Source: Hyperoodon ampullatus
Taxonomy: Eukaryota; Chordata; Mammalia; Artiodactyla; Ziphiidae
Direction: 5' to 3'
Assembly: GCA_949752795.1 (NCBI GenBank)
Contig: OX457072.1
Span: 2,232,001-2,296,000 of the forward strand
Length of the DNA: 64,000 bases
Part shown: one piece after another, positions 1-12,952 of the stretch
Layout: the number at the start of each line of letters is the position of its first letter
How positions within the stretch are numbered: position 1 is the stretch's first letter
Translations under genes and position numbers: made by a program
Notes under the pieces: generated by a model
Databases searched by the model: none
Seen by the model: only the letters and a program-made list of their open reading frames with translations
What the model was told of the DNA's origin: nothing

Positions 1-828
1 GAGATTATTACAGGAGACTAAAGAGGATGTTATGATAACACTCAGAAGCGAAGAGCAGAGTGACCTGGAGCCTGTAGCTTTGGTCATTCCATAGCTCTAA
101 CCACTGTCCTCCCTCCTTCAACCACGGAGATCTGGGAAGGAAGGACTCACTCACAACTTGCTCTTTTTTCTTATTTCAAAAATGCTATTATTTAAGCATC
201 TTTGAGTAGCCATTAATGCAGATTTCAGTCTACATACAAGGCACCCAAGATAAAGTGCCTGTCCCTTCTGACATAGGACAGCAAAAAAGCTGACCAGTGA
301 GGGTGAAGAAGGGTGTGTTTTCACCCAAGGACACACGTTGGAGTTAAATGAACACCTGCTATATCCACACCGGGCATTGAGAGAGTCCAGGGGGAGGAGT
401 TTGGTCCATGTGGCTCCTCCCACTAGTCTCAAGTCAGCCTCCATCCTAGAGGGAAAAACACAGCTTTCTTCTGGGGAGACTTCTTACCACCAACCCAACT
501 AACAAAGCAACATCCACAGAGAGGCAATTATGGTTGTTCACAGATTCGCAGGCTGGAAAACACGAGAAAAGCACGGCCAAGAATAAAGACGTCCCTCCAC
601 AAGCCCCTTCATCCTCTAATCCACCCATAAGATCAGCTGGTTAACTGTACATCACCAAGTATCACAGAGACGCTTTACAGGCACGACTCTTTTCCTTTCT
701 CAGGGAAACAGTCCGTGGGGTGGGGGGACTGAGACTGTTACCTATCGTCCTTAAATTAATCACATCAAGGTCTGTTAACAGCTTCCTCTGAAGTGTTCAT
801 GTGCCTATTGCAAAAGTGAAATTTGTTT
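1..828. other. Downstream flank, no recognised feature
   Basis: Apparently unique sequence. The longest open frame (151-444, minus) has no recognisable domain and no splice context. Confidence 0.5.
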
Positions 829-839
829 TCTTGGTATTT

Positions 840-844
<5 letters not shown>

Positions 845-872
<28 letters not shown>

Positions 873-1063
873 GGTACGTGGGCCTCTCACTGTTGTGGAC
901 TCTCCCGTTGCAGAGCACAGGCTCCGGACGCACAGGCTCAGCGGCCATGGCTCACGGGCCCAGGTGCTCCGCGGCATGTGGGATCTTCCTGGACCGGGGC
1001 ACGAACCCGTGTCCCCTGCATCGGCAGGCGGACCCTCAACCACTGCGTCACCAGGGAAGCCTC
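845..1063 (-). mobile_element. CHR-type tRNA-derived SINE
   Basis: Read on the minus strand: head 'ggcttccctggtgacgcagt', B-box-like 'gggttcgtgccccggtcc', tail 'gtgagaggcccacgtaccgc' and a poly-A run of about 28 bases. A 16-bp target-site duplication, tcttggtatttccttt, flanks it at 829-844 and 1064-1079. The perfect duplication suggests a fairly recent insertion. Confidence 0.93.
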
Positions 1064-1079
1064 TCTTGGTATTTCCTTT

Positions 1080-4000
1080 TAAATGTTATCAGATGAGAGG
1101 GAGGGATTTGCCGTTGGAACATCACTCAGATACGGGTGATGAGTGGTACAGTGGCTCATCATTTCTGTCCCAGGGGAGGGGATTATGGGGGTGTCATGTG
1201 GTTACATGTTATACCCTCTGTATTTGCCCTCCAAGAGAGGGTGAGGCTCAGAACCAGTTTGGACTTTTGAAAGAAAAAAAGAAGAAGAAATCTCTCTGGC
1301 AGATGGCGTAACTGAATCCAGCAGAAGGCTGTAACTAACGTAAACAATATCTAAATGTTGAATCGTATTTTGGGTACAAGAGAAATGAATAATCCAAAAT
1401 CCTGGACTTCTCTCAGTCTCTTGTCACAAAATGTCCATCTTCTTGTTTGTTTTCATAGAATCAATATTTAGCCTAAAGAGTTGAGACAATTAATTTTGAC
1501 CAACACCAAAGGCATCTAGCCATAGCACTTTTAAAAACCAGACTTACAATAGTTGAATTAAAATACGAATATTACTTTTCTCTCCACAAATAATGCCACA
1601 AAACCAAATTTCTTACTCATGGTATAAATCAGAAGAAATTTACCATTTGTTAAAGTTTATCCATTCTAACATTAGAAAATACCCACCTTTTAGGAATTTC
1701 AACACATGTTGCCAAACTATTTCTACCGCGAATTCAATATTCTAATATCCGTCATTCCTAGAATGACTTCCCTCAGGTCATCTTAGACAAGTTTCTGAAA
1801 ATCTAGAATGAAGATGTTTTGATCTGTTCTTGCATAAATAAGCTTTTTTGTGGCTCAGCCCCAGAAAGAAAATGATATTAATGTGGAATTATTAGATTAA
1901 GTGAGTTTACTGGTTCCAGAACAATTTTGTTGATGGACGTAGCATTTCTTTTGTTTGTTCCAATATGTTATTTAAGGCAAACTCTAACCTTAACTTCATT
2001 TTGATCTGACTTATTCATGATGAACTGTACCTGGGCCAGATGACTTCTGTTAAGAGGATTATCTTCTATTACTAGTACTGGTGATAAAAAGAAATAGTTT
2101 AGAGAGAGATACAAGAAACCATAAAGTAGCACTGAGACTATCACAGATAAAACTATTATGAACATTCATGTACAAAAATTTTCATGGACATAACGCTTTC
2201 ACTTCTCTTGGGTCAATACCTAGGAGTGAGAAGACTGGTACTAACAGATTTAAATGTTTAGCTCTGTACTAATCCTCTCCTATTAGAATGTCTTGAAATT
2301 GAACCCTTCTCTGTATGGCCAGTCAGATGATTTTAGGCAAAAAGTTTCTATAGAGATTTTCCTAGGCTCACAGGATGACCTTAGCACTACTTTTGACAAG
2401 AACAATGAATTTTAAAAAATCTGTGTGGCTTCTGTGGATTTTATTTAAAAAGAGAGAATTAATGTTGCCTGTAACATCTATAATTTTCAAATAATATTTT
2501 CAATAGCATAAAATTATCATAACGAGATGCTATTAACCGGAATTTATACTAGTGATTGTAATAAACACAAATTAATAGATCAGAAGTTTAATTGATACAG
2601 GAGAGTAATATTATGAGGGTGATGGTAGGGGATGTAAAATACAGATAGTTGAAAGAAGATGAAAGAGGTTAAAAAGGATGTCCGAACTGTTATCTAAGCA
2701 CATTTCTTTATGGATAATATCTGTGCCTCTAACCAGTTCCTTCCCATCGGCCTATAATCACGTTCAAGTCTTTTCCCTGAGAAACAAAACAAAAGGACAC
2801 CTCGCACCTGCCCTTCCCATGGTGGCCTGACCCCTTTCCTTCTGTCTTGCACCTGACACTGCAGAGCCAGTTCTCTGGGAAGGTCCCACGTGCCTGCAGG
2901 TGGCCTCGCCGGGAGGATGGGTTTCCATTATCGCCTTATAAGACCTGTTTGTTCATCTTGTGCTTCCTGCTTAGATGCCTGCTTCCCTGAATTCTGGGCT
3001 ACTGCTCTCTGCCCAGCCCTTCTCCTGCACCCTCACCTTTTGGGTGGACCCCTCCCCTCCATCCCATCAACGACACCGTCCTCACCACTCTTTGCTCTGT
3101 ATACACACTTGCTTTGCGGCCATGGCGAGGACTTCAGCTTCCTTTGAGTGAATTACAGACACAGGAGCCCCTTGAAGGGGATGAATTAGGAAAAGGCAGC
3201 CTTCCCATCCAGAAGCACAGTCGAGTCTAGGGTGCACGGCTCCCCAGAATCTGCACCCTCAGGCAATGCCCTGTGGGCACCCGTTTCCGGCTCAGGGTGA
3301 TTCTTTGCTTCTTCCTGGTTCTCACTGTTTCGGGAAATGCAGCTTAACACGTATCTGCACGGTAGGTCTCCTCCTTTAACTCACCACCCCTTCATTCTGC
3401 TCTGGTAGATGAGACCAGCGTCTGTAATTACAAACAAGATTCACCTCCAACTGGCATGTTTTCTGAGAGCAGCAGGAAGCACAAATTACTTACAGTAATG
3501 TTTTCTGGATAAAATTACACTTTTTTTTTTTTCTTCAGAGTAGTTTATCAGAAAGGCTTTAACTGATATGATTTTCCCACTCATCTATCCAGCTATAAAA
3601 TTTTAATACAAATGTATGTGTTCATTTATGTTAGGAAAATTATTGGAGAAATATTTGGGAGAAGGTGAGGAGAACGAATTTGCTACCACCAGGAAATGGC
3701 TGCTGGTGAAGGTGTCCATTTAAAGATTAACATTTCATGAAATCTCTTTGTAATACTTCTTTGTATTTCCTAATTTTAGTGCACTTTTATCTATGTTTAC
3801 TTGCTAATGTATTTGTGTGACAATGAAGAATAATTTGCAAGAAAAAATACAACCCAATATTAAATAATAACCAACATCATCACTGTTATTTCCACTAGAG
3901 GTCAGACAAAATAAACGTGGTAGAGACCTTGTTCCTGTGTCCTTCATGAAATATAATAAAGCCGAGCTATTTCCAATGCATATTAAACACATGCTTTGTA

Positions 4001-4339
4001 TTTCTCCTAGCTTTTCCACGGAGCCAAAAGAGAATATGTCTGTTACTGTAAATTATATAGTTGAAATCGTATCTGTTTATTACTCTGACTTTTTAAACGA
4101 AATGAATAGTTTATGAATTAGTAATGAAATTGTAAGCATTTATAATGCTATATTCCTTACCCAATTGTTGCTAAAGCGACTCATAAAGATAGACGAAGTT
4201 TCATATATATTTTAAAAAGACATACAATGTGAATCAGTGAAAGGGATTTTGCTCGAGATTCTTTTATAATAACTAGCCTGCCTTACACCTTAGTAATGAG
4301 CATATTTTATACATTATAGTATCTTCTTTACAAGATATG
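1080..4339. other. Downstream flank, AT-rich, no recognised gene
   Basis: No ORF with a family motif and no clear SINE or L1. Positions 2890-3147 hold a Cys/Pro-rich plus-strand frame in GC-rich sequence that I consider chance. Confidence 0.5.
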
Positions 4340-4526
4340 TTAGAAACAGACTCACAGACATAGAGAACAGACTTGTGGTCACCAAGGGGGAGGGGGGTGG
4401 GGGAGGGAGGGAGTGGGAGTTTGGGGTGAGCAGATGCAAAGAACAGCGAGGTCTTACTGTGCAGCACAGGGAGCTCTATTCAGTAGCTTGTGGTAAACCA
4501 TAATGGAAAAGAAGGTTAAAAAGAAC

Positions 4527-4578
<52 letters not shown>

Positions 4579-4649
4579 CTGATCACTTTGCTGTCCAGCA
4601 GAAACTAACACAACAATGTGAATCAACCATACTTTAATATAATTTTTTT
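4340..4649 (+). mobile_element. L1 3' end fragment with (AT)n(GT)n run
   Basis: L1 3'-UTR signature: 'gacatagagaacagacttgtgg', a G-rich tract at 4386-4418, 'gcacagggagctctattcagta' and 'cagaaactaacacaacaatgtgaatcaaccatactttaat'. An AT/GT microsatellite at 4527-4577 interrupts the segment that usually reads 'atatatatgtataactgaatcac'. The SINE at 4650-4856 was inserted in its tail. Confidence 0.85.
4527..4577. repeat. (AT)n(GT)n microsatellite
   Basis: A run of about 5 AT and 20 GT dinucleotides inside the L1 3' end. Confidence 0.95.
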
Positions 4650-4856
4650 TTTTTTTTTTTTTTTGCGGTACGCGGGCCTCTCACTGCTGTGGCCTCTCCC
4701 GTTGCGGAGCACAGGCTCCGGACGCGCAGGCTCAGCGGCCATGGCTCACAGGCCCAGCTGCTCCGCGGCATGTGGGATCTTCCCGGACGGGGGCACAAAC
4801 CCGTGTCCCCTGCATCGGCAGGCGGACTCTCAACCACTGCGCCACCAGGGAAGCCC
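4650..4856 (-). mobile_element. CHR-type tRNA-derived SINE
   Basis: A full element with 'gggcttccctggtggcgcagt' and 'gcgtccggagcctgtgctcc' on the minus strand and a poly-A (plus poly-T) tail. The flanking duplication is aat(a/g)taattttttt, at 4636-4649 and 4857-4870, with one mismatch. Confidence 0.9.
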
Positions 4857-4870
4857 AATGTAATTTTTTT

Positions 4871-7328
4871 TAAAAGAGCTTTGTTCAACATTAAAGCTCA
4901 GTAAGATCCTTACATGTACCAGGAGGATCTCCACCCAGCCCAGCCCACTTCCCCAGCCACCTCCTACCCTTGAATCTTTGCTATGAAGCAGGAGGGGACA
5001 GGCCTGGGGGCAAGAGGACCCGGCTTTGATTCGGGAACAGTGTGATCTCAGGCGAGCTCGGTAATGTCTCTGGAGTCATGGCTGAGGTTCACAGTGGGAT
5101 TCAGCCACGTGGACCAGGGCCACAGCTGCGAGGCTCTGCGGGGTCACCCGGATCCGTGCAAGCTGGAACTCAGAGAGAGAGAGGCCAGCAGAACACGGTC
5201 CCTCTGGGGATCCTCATACGTATTGGAGAAGGTGCTGGAATGCCTGTAGCTTATGGCGTAGAGTCTTGGTTTGCAATTTCCTCTAATACCCAAATAATAC
5301 TTATAAGTATTAAAACTAATACTTATAAGTACTGCTGCCCAGAGCTAATATTTTGTCTTGTGAAAGACGGTTAAGTTAAACAGACCTTACAGGTTAAACA
5401 CCATTAGCTCGTTGGATCCCATTTCCCAAGTGTCACGGATGAGCTGTGACCACTTCCTGCAGACCCCAGACTCTCCCCGTTCGGAGTCTTCCTCCGTCCT
5501 GCTCACATTGCCTCATTCGTTACCGTACCTTTTCTCCAGGTGCTTCCCGCGTATTACCTCCTGCACCAGTCGGATCTGACCGTTCACTCTCTGGCCCCCG
5601 GCCCCATCCTGCGCTTCGGGTGTTTCCTTCCTCTTTTCCTGCCGTTTCCTTCGTGCAGGTGTCCATCTCCCATCCTTTTCCATGATTCTGTCCATCCTTC
5701 AAGTCCCGGCTCAGATATTACTGCCTGGAAGGGAGGGCCTGGGGGGTGCACCCGGGCCGAAGCACCAACACCCCTTCCCCAGCTTCTGGGACGGGGGTGT
5801 CCTCCCTGGAGGGAGCCCCCCGGGCCAGGCCACCCCCGACAGGCTGCTAGGTCTCAGGACTCATCTGTGGGTTCGAGGCGGGTCTTGAAGCCCCAGACCC
5901 CTTGCTTCAAAGTGGACCAGCTCTGCAGGGGCAGCCCAGCCCCAGAGCCCCCTTAGGCTTGGCTGAGGTCTCTGCAGTGACTGCATCACTGCTCAGCCCC
6001 TCCCTGTGCCCTGCCCTGTTTCCACAGGGCCTGATCCTAAGGGCACCTCCCACTAAATTTCCCCCATGCAATTTCCACTTCAATGCCTCCTTCCTGGGGC
6101 CTCGCCTCTTCCTCCTTGGATGCTGCTGGCGGCCCCTGGACTGTGTGCGCAGTGAAGGTGCTGAGATCGCGCTGGCTGATGGACAGAGTAGAGGCTCTTA
6201 GCCCCGCCCTCTGTCAAAGCCCAGCAGCCAAAGGGGTCCAGTGTGGGCGTCAGGCTCATGACAGTAACTGAGCTCTTGAGAGGATTTATGCAGGAGACTG
6301 GCCCTTTTATTCCTAGGTGGGAAGGCAACAAATACTGAATCAGATCAAACTCTGGCCTGAGAGAGTGGACGAAATGGAGGCCAAGGAAGGTGCCAAGGTT
6401 CCCCAAGATCACACAGCTCGGGGGTCACAGAGCTGGAGCTGCAGGCCGTCCGCTCTCGTTAGGGACAACTGCCCCCGACTCACAAGCCTGTGACTTCAAG
6501 TCTCTGAAATCTTGATTCCAGCAGAATTATTATGGAAAATAATTTCCTAAAAATGAAAGCAAATCAAGTTTACTCCACCTTGGACTTCACGTTTGAAGCC
6601 CTACTTTGCCCCTGAGCTGAAGTTCAACCTTCTTTGTTGAAGTGGCCGGTGGTCTTCTCCTGGTCCTCACTTTCCCTTTCACAGTTTCATCGACTTCTCT
6701 CCGGAACCCGGGCCCTTTTGGGGTGGTCTCTACCTGTAGCTTTGGGAATTTTCTTTGAAGCTGGGGTGTGACTGTCCCAGGCGTCACTGGGGGTGTCGGG
6801 CATCCCTGGGCTGCAGGGCAGAGCTTGGATAAGGGCTGTGACGCGGGAGAAATGGAGAGTCGGTGTAATAGAGTCCAGGTTTCTGTCCCCAGCGTTACGA
6901 CACCAAACCACGTTTAGAGTTCTTCACGGACCTGCCGAAGCCGGTAGGGTCGTGTGGCTGGAGCACATCCCAAGTGGACTCAGCTCTGGACAGCCACTGA
7001 GACAGCTTCCTGGAGCCTACCACCTCCTCCTCTCTCTATCCTGCAGCCTCTCAGAGACGAGGTTACGTCTGCTCAACAGCTTCGTGGATCAACCATCCTT
7101 GGTGGATTCTCCCACAGTTCCAGGGGCATAGTGCAGAGGGCAGAGGGCCCTTCCTTCTGGCTTGAGAGGATGCCCTGCAGGGGATCACCCCCTGAGGAAG
7201 ATGCACAGGAGGTGATGTCTGTTCTGTGATCTTTGGGAGAGACAGGACATGCCCCACTAGGACTGCCTGTTATGCTTTTTTTCTGGTCACTTCTTTGGAT
7301 TTCCCAAAGTTAAAAAAAATGTAGACTT
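4871..7328. other. Downstream flank with ancient L2/MIR pieces
   Basis: Sequence near 5640-5740 ('tccttcaagtcccggctcag') resembles L2, and 6370-6440 ('ccccaagatcacacagctcg') resembles MIR on the minus strand. A pair of 14-bp repeats lies at 5296-5331. Many GC-rich open frames here look spurious. Confidence 0.45.
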
Positions 7329-7339
7329 TATTACCAGTT

Positions 7340-7470
7340 TTTTTTTGTTTGTTTTATTTTTTTGGCCACACAACGCGGCAAGTGGGATTAGTTCCCCTAC
7401 CAGGGAATGAACCCGTGCCCCCTTGCTGTGGAAGGGCGCAGTCTTAACCACTGGACCGCCAGGGAAGTCC
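7340..7470 (-). mobile_element. Short tRNA-derived SINE (older CHR/Bov-tA-like form)
   Basis: The minus strand reads 'gggacttccctggcggtccagtggttaagactgcgc' (head) and ends in 'gtgtggccaaaaaaat'. The duplication tattaccagt flanks it at about 7330 and 7472. Confidence 0.85.
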
Positions 7471-7480
7471 CTATTACCAG

Positions 7481-8886
7481 TATTTTTAGAAAAAGGCTTC
7501 AAATATTTTAGGGGCTACTAAAAGACATTATTAAGAGAAAATTTTCTGGGTCTACAAAATAGAGGCTGGAGATGAATTGAGTATAAATCGATGGACCAGA
7601 GCTTTTGACCAAATTCAATCAGAGAATAAGTTGGACTAATCTTCAAATAGAATATTGTGTAGGTTTGACTGGAAAAGAGTCATGAGTGCAGAAGAGATGG
7701 AAGAAAAACAAATTAAAATGAGTTGTTGAAAGCTGTCCTGGTCTGTGAAATCCATGTAAACTGGCCCCCCTGTTAGTGAGTTCCTCTCTACAGATCCTGT
7801 AAACCAGACCTTCTACTAAAGAGTAACGTCTCTGTGACAGACGCGTGTTGAGCCCTAACCAAATCAGGTGTTGGAGGAATCAAGTGCAGAAACAGCCTCA
7901 CAATCCTGAGGGAACATTCAGGAAAAAGATGCACATGATGATAGGAAATGGATTTGGAATCAAGAGCATCGTGAGAAATGTGCATAATTCAGTCACAGGA
8001 ACAGGCTAAAAAAGGCTATTGAAAACTTGATTCACTCATTGTGTCGGGCCAGATCCAAGTGTAATTGCAGTGGAGAAATTAGCATTCCATTATGGCATAG
8101 CGGTTTTGAAAAACTGTGTCTTGGCCAATTTGTTTCTCTAAATCTGTATAACATTATAGAACTTGAGTCAGGCGGTCATATTTTTCTGGCTCTGCCTACT
8201 TAGTGCCCAAGCCCCTAGATGCAAAGTAAAAAACCTGCATTCATACAGATGCAGATGTTATTAGCTCTATACCAAATACCTCACCTACAGTTTTTGTTAT
8301 TATGAATCATAGTTTCACATGCTTTGGTTGAAAAGACCCCCCAGTGATTTGCCTGTTAAGTAGGATTTTTCAGGGTGGAGTGTAGAGGGTGAGAGTCCTG
8401 GCTCTGGGTTACCTGTGGGAATTTTAGGGTTGGGGTCTTTTAGGAAGCACTTTTTAGGCCCCTCAAATTCAGTCATATCCATAAATGCATATAAACTTTG
8501 GGCATATGCAATCCTTTTAAGGAAGAATCCAAGAATTGCAAACTTCTATTTTTCAGTAAGAAGAAAGACTTATCAGAGTTATAAAAATAATAAATAAAAA
8601 GTATTTTTAAAATAATGATTTTTAAAATTGCATTGAGAGGAATGCTATTATTGAAGAACTCTCACCCAATTCTACCCTGGATAAATGAGTCACAGGTGAT
8701 GCTCTACATCAAGTGGGCTCAGTGGTAGAGAATGAGAGATGAGTACCTCAACATCCGTTCTGTTCCCACTGAGTAACAGAACTCTGAACTCCAATTTTTG
8801 GCTATGTACATTGTTATCCAAAATAAAAGATTTTGTCTAGAGTTAGCTAAGTCCACGTGACTAATTCTGGCCAATGAAAGTAAGTA
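7481..8886. other. Downstream flank, no recognised feature
   Basis: AT-rich unique sequence. No repeat family or gene is recognised. Confidence 0.5.
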
Positions 8887-9498
8887 TCCCTAAAGTTCAT
8901 TGCAGCACTGTTTACAATAGCCAGGACATGGAAACAACCTAAATGTCCAACGATAGATGAATGGATAAAGAAGATGTGGTACATATATACAATGGAATAT
9001 TACTCAGCCATAAAAGGAACGAAATTGGGTCATTTGTAGAGATGTGGATGGACCTAGAGTCTGTCATACAGAGTGAAGTAAACCAGAAAGAGAAAAACAA
9101 ATATCGTATATTAACGCATATATGTGGAATCTAGAAAAATGGTACAGATAAACCTATTTGTAGGACAGGAATAGAGATGTAGACATAGAGAACGGACATG
9201 TGGGCACAGAGGGGAAAGGCGAGGGTGGGACGAATTGGGAGATTAGGTTTGACATAAATACACTACTATGTGTAAAATGGATAGCTAGTGGGATCCTGCT
9301 GTATAGCACAGGGAGCTCTGCGTGGAGCTCTGTGATGAACTAGATCGGGGCGGGGGGAGCGGGTTCACAAGAGGGAGGGGATATAGGTATACATAGAGCT
9401 GATTCACTTCGTTGTACAGCAGAAACTAACACAACATTGTAAAGCAATTTTACTCCAATAAAAAAATAAATAAAAATATTTGCTAAGGAAAAAAAAAA
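8887..9498 (+). mobile_element. L1 3' fragment (end of ORF2 + 3' UTR)
   Basis: It starts with 'ttcattgcagcactgtttac' and 'gatgaatggataaagaagat' from the end of L1 ORF2, and continues through the G-rich 3' UTR to 'gtaaagcaattttactccaat' and an A-rich tail. A short flanking repeat, gaaagta, at 8876-8882 and 9499-9505 may be the target-site duplication. The reading frame is broken, so it is inert. Confidence 0.92.
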
Positions 9499-9505
9499 GA
9501 AAGTA

Positions 9506-11147
9506 CAAGTGTTATATGTGGTGCATGCGATGGATGCTAAGCTTTGCGGGTCCCTTTTTTGCTCTTCTGTCATTCTTTCCAACCTTCTTTTAGTCTAGGA
9601 TGCAGGTGAGATGGCTGGAGCTCTAGCAGCCATCCTGGCTCATGTGATGACCCTGAGGATGCAACCTAGTGATAGGATGAGAGCTCAGAAAGACAGATGA
9701 AACTAGAGCCACGTTGGACTGCCTGCCATTCACCTACCTGAATAAAGAGAGAAAGCAAGAGAGAGAGAGAGAGAGAGAGAAACCTTTCTATCACTTGTAT
9801 TAGGGTTTTACTGTTATGTTCAGATGAACCAAATCTATCTAATATAATTACTCTTTATTTCTATTAAATTAGAAAGCCCTAACAAAATTATAAGTCATTA
9901 CAATGATAGCAATTGTTTGGTCATGGTGTCCAGGCTGATGTCGTTGCCACTGGTAGGTAACCGGCTTGTGCCTGCCACGTTCTGAGAACATGCTGCGTCG
10001 CCACACCAAGGAGCTCGTGCTGATGCTGGCCACCTGGTCCCCACACGTTTTCTGAGACCGTCCCTGTCAGCTCTAGGGCCCTGGGATTCCTTAAGTCCAC
10101 AGTAGAATCGCTGCAACTTTACCTTGGTGAGCAGAACTACCCCCATAGTTTACCATATAAATCAACACGACCTTCCTGTTGCAGGGTCTTTAGGCACATG
10201 GCTTTACTAGTCCAGGAAATGCTGCCCAGGAAGATAAAGCTGCAAATCACCACCTTGTTCGTTTCAGGAACTTCCCCCATATCAATTTACATGAATATTG
10301 GTCAATCAACCTCAATATCCGTTTACCCTCCCCTCTTAACCAGGGTCCACGGTAAGCAATTACACCCCAAACCTTACCCAGTTAGGCTCCTCCACGGAAA
10401 AATCTGCCCGAAACGATAAACAGCCACCTTCCCCTTCCCCTTCAGGAGCAGGTGATCTCCTGCTGTGGGAACAATAAACTCAGATTCCTTTCCCACAGAT
10501 GATCACCCTTGCTTAAAAGAAAAGAGATACACTCGGTATTTTTTGGTCCTCTAATTTCGGATCGGTTCCAGTTTGTCAAATCGATGATTAGGGTGTCACA
10601 TTTGCATGATGTGCCTGTACAAGAAAAATGCATCATAACAATGTGGCTAAAATGTGAAAGTGATGCTTCTTTGAACAACGTTTTCCAGACTGGTGATTGA
10701 ACTGGCCCCTCCTGCCCTCAGGCTGTAATCTGAGGCAGGTTGGGATGTTGGCTGGGGAGTTGGGGGTTGGCTAGACGGTGCTGGTGGCCTGCAGAAGGGA
10801 TAGGAGCTTCTCGGGGGGTCAGAACCAGGTTGAATCCTGACCTTGGACTTATCTCTGGGGTGTCAGGCAAATTCTTCACTCTTCAAGTCTCAAGATGCTG
10901 ATGGAAACACTCCGTCCTGTTGTGTCTGGGAAGCTAAGAGAACCAATTCAGGAGCTCAGGACACCAGGATGCACTGTTGTCACATCAAGATTTAGGGATA
11001 TTCCACGTGTCTGGGCCCAATAAATATCTTTTTTTTTTTTTAAACATTCAACTTTGGAAAACTGCATAGCAGTATTTCCTATAGCTGGCCCTAAAATTCC
11101 ATTCTTAGTTTTAGACCTAATAGAAATGAGCGAGGATCAACAAATAT
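9506..11147. other. Downstream flank; possible old LTR-like segment
   Basis: A (GA)n run lies at 9758-9781. The stretch of about 10030-10510 ends in 'gggaacaataaactcagatt', which looks like the polyadenylation part of a solo LTR, but I cannot define its ends. Positions 10830-10930 look MIR-like. No coding gene is recognised. Confidence 0.35.
9758..9781. repeat. (GA)n microsatellite
   Basis: About twelve GA dinucleotides following 'aaagagagaaagcaagaga'. Confidence 0.9.
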
Positions 11148-11275
11148 CTTTTTTTCTTTTTAATTTTTATTGGAGTATATTTGTTTTACAATGTTGTGTT
11201 AGTTTCTACTGCACAGCAAAGTGAATTAGCTATACGTATACATATATCCCCTCTTTTTTGGATTTCCTTCCCATA
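11148..11275 (-). mobile_element. L1 3' end fragment
   Basis: The plus strand reads 'tttttattggagtatatttg', 'acaatgttgtgttagtttct' and 'cagcaaagtgaattagctat', the reverse complement of an L1 3' end. It is a short, 5'-truncated copy. Confidence 0.85.
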
Positions 11276-11280
11276 ACAGA

Positions 11281-12939
11281 TATCTTAATCTTGACTGATT
11301 CTTGTTTTCATTCTTCCAGGTGAGGCAGCATCTCACAGGTGAGTAGACAGATCTTAAAACCAGTGGAAAGTGTTCCAGTCTGGCTGTGCCTTTCCCCAGT
11401 TTTCTGGTGCTGGGCAGCTTACTAACTTTTCTGAGCAGCAGTTTCTTCATCAGTATCACTGATATGATATTTACTACATAAATGTGTTTGAGGATTTCAG
11501 GAGCTGAAGCATCCAGGCATCGTTGATGGGGTCTGACAGTGCAGACAGTGATTAGCGAATTAAATCTGCTTGCTTTGTAATTAGCTGCTAAATAAAGAGA
11601 GGAAATAGCAGGGTACTATTCCCAGACCACCATAAAATGGATGTAATGTGTGGGAAGAAATGTAGAAAACATGTTTTAAGAAGATTAGTAAAATATTTAT
11701 GCATCGTGGCAAGTTAATTTTTAAAACCTTTTCTAGGGAGGCAAATCAAGGAATCATTTACCCTCTTCTTTTCACTCAAAACTTGGTTCCAGTAGAAGTG
11801 TTTTACTTCTGTGTCTAAGGCTGTAGGGCCTTTCATGGGCTGGTGACAAGGGTTTCCATACAGCAGCCTGAAACTGATCACAGCAAAACTCATTATCAAT
11901 TTTTATTTCCTACCAAATATCGGAGGTACAACACTGAACACAATTTTGTTGCCTTCAGGTAAAAATAGTAATTGTTTGAATTGATGGAATAAATTGTCTC
12001 TAATGGAAACCCGATCTTGGCATTCTTTGGTTTTAGATCTTTCTTTGGTATTCTGGGGTCTGCGTGTGGAAATTACAGTTCTTTACCTTGGATGTTTATA
12101 ATATGACTTCCTTTCCTACCTACCTGGGCTTTTCGCCTCACTTCTCACTAACTTTTGGATATTTTAATTACCTGCTCGGTGGATGACTGTCTCACCGTCA
12201 TCTTCTGTAGGTGCTGTTCGCGCTGTGCCATGCCTTCCTCCCGACTTGCCAGCTCATCTGTAACCAGCCCTTTTCCCAGGAAGTCAGAGGCAGGTGGTAC
12301 CCTGCACACTGTTTCCGCGGGAGCCTGTGTACCTATCACTCATTTCCCCTCCCCCACCAGGCTGAACCCACATGGGGGTGGGCCTGGCACACACGCCTTC
12401 TGATAAAACATCTGTCGTATGAACATAGGACTCTTACTGTTCTCTTCTTAATTCCGTAGGACCAGTTCTCCTCTTCTGCCACGTCGAGTGACAGGGATGC
12501 AGACACTGCTCGCTGATGTATAATCCCAGGCAGGGCGAGATGCGCATTCTCTGCACGGAGGGGCGCTAAGATCCGCTGAGCAGACTTGCGACCTGTGATC
12601 CATTTACAGGATGGATCACAGGCACATCTTACACACATACACTTGGCGATTAAAAGCAAGCTATATATACCGTGCATTAACCCCTGTGCACCAGCCCCTG
12701 TGACCCAGAGGTCTCCCCAAGTGCCCTGGCTGTCCTCTGGGGACCCAGACTCCCCTTCAGTCAAGTTTGCTTTATCACAATAATGACATGGATTTTTTTT
12801 CTTTTTTTTTAAACCACATTGAATATAAATGGCAACCAGGCCTAGAGATGTGTAAAACTGAGCAGAAACTGGAAAATTAAATTAAGCTGTTTGACATGAG
12901 ATGGGAAAAACATGCAAGCCAAACAGGCGCTGTCAAGAA
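11281..12939. other. Downstream flank with duplicated ST18 3'-end block
   Basis: It contains the 100-bp block 11881-11980, described separately. The rest shows no gene or repeat I recognise. Confidence 0.45.
11881..11980 (-). repeat. Diverged copy of the ST18 3'-UTR end
   Basis: This block aligns with 13570-13668 over its full length at roughly 80% identity. Both contain 'ttatcaatttttatttccta' and end in 'attgtttgaa'. It keeps an AATAAA on the minus strand (11902-11907). No poly-A tract adjoins it, so it looks like a DNA-level duplication rather than a retrocopy. Confidence 0.7.
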
Positions 12940-12952
12940 TTGATTATTTTCC

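Noticed and set aside
4618..4904. Recurrent 60-160 codon frames with 'CSAACGIFPD' type protein
   Set aside because: The same peptide recurs at every CHR SINE (about 870, 4620, 28740, 33770, 54480). It is translated repeat, not a gene.
10030..10510. Old retroviral LTR or processed pseudogene
   Set aside because: There is an AATAAA and LTR-like feel but no defined ends, target-site duplication or coding match, so I only mention it in the region entry.
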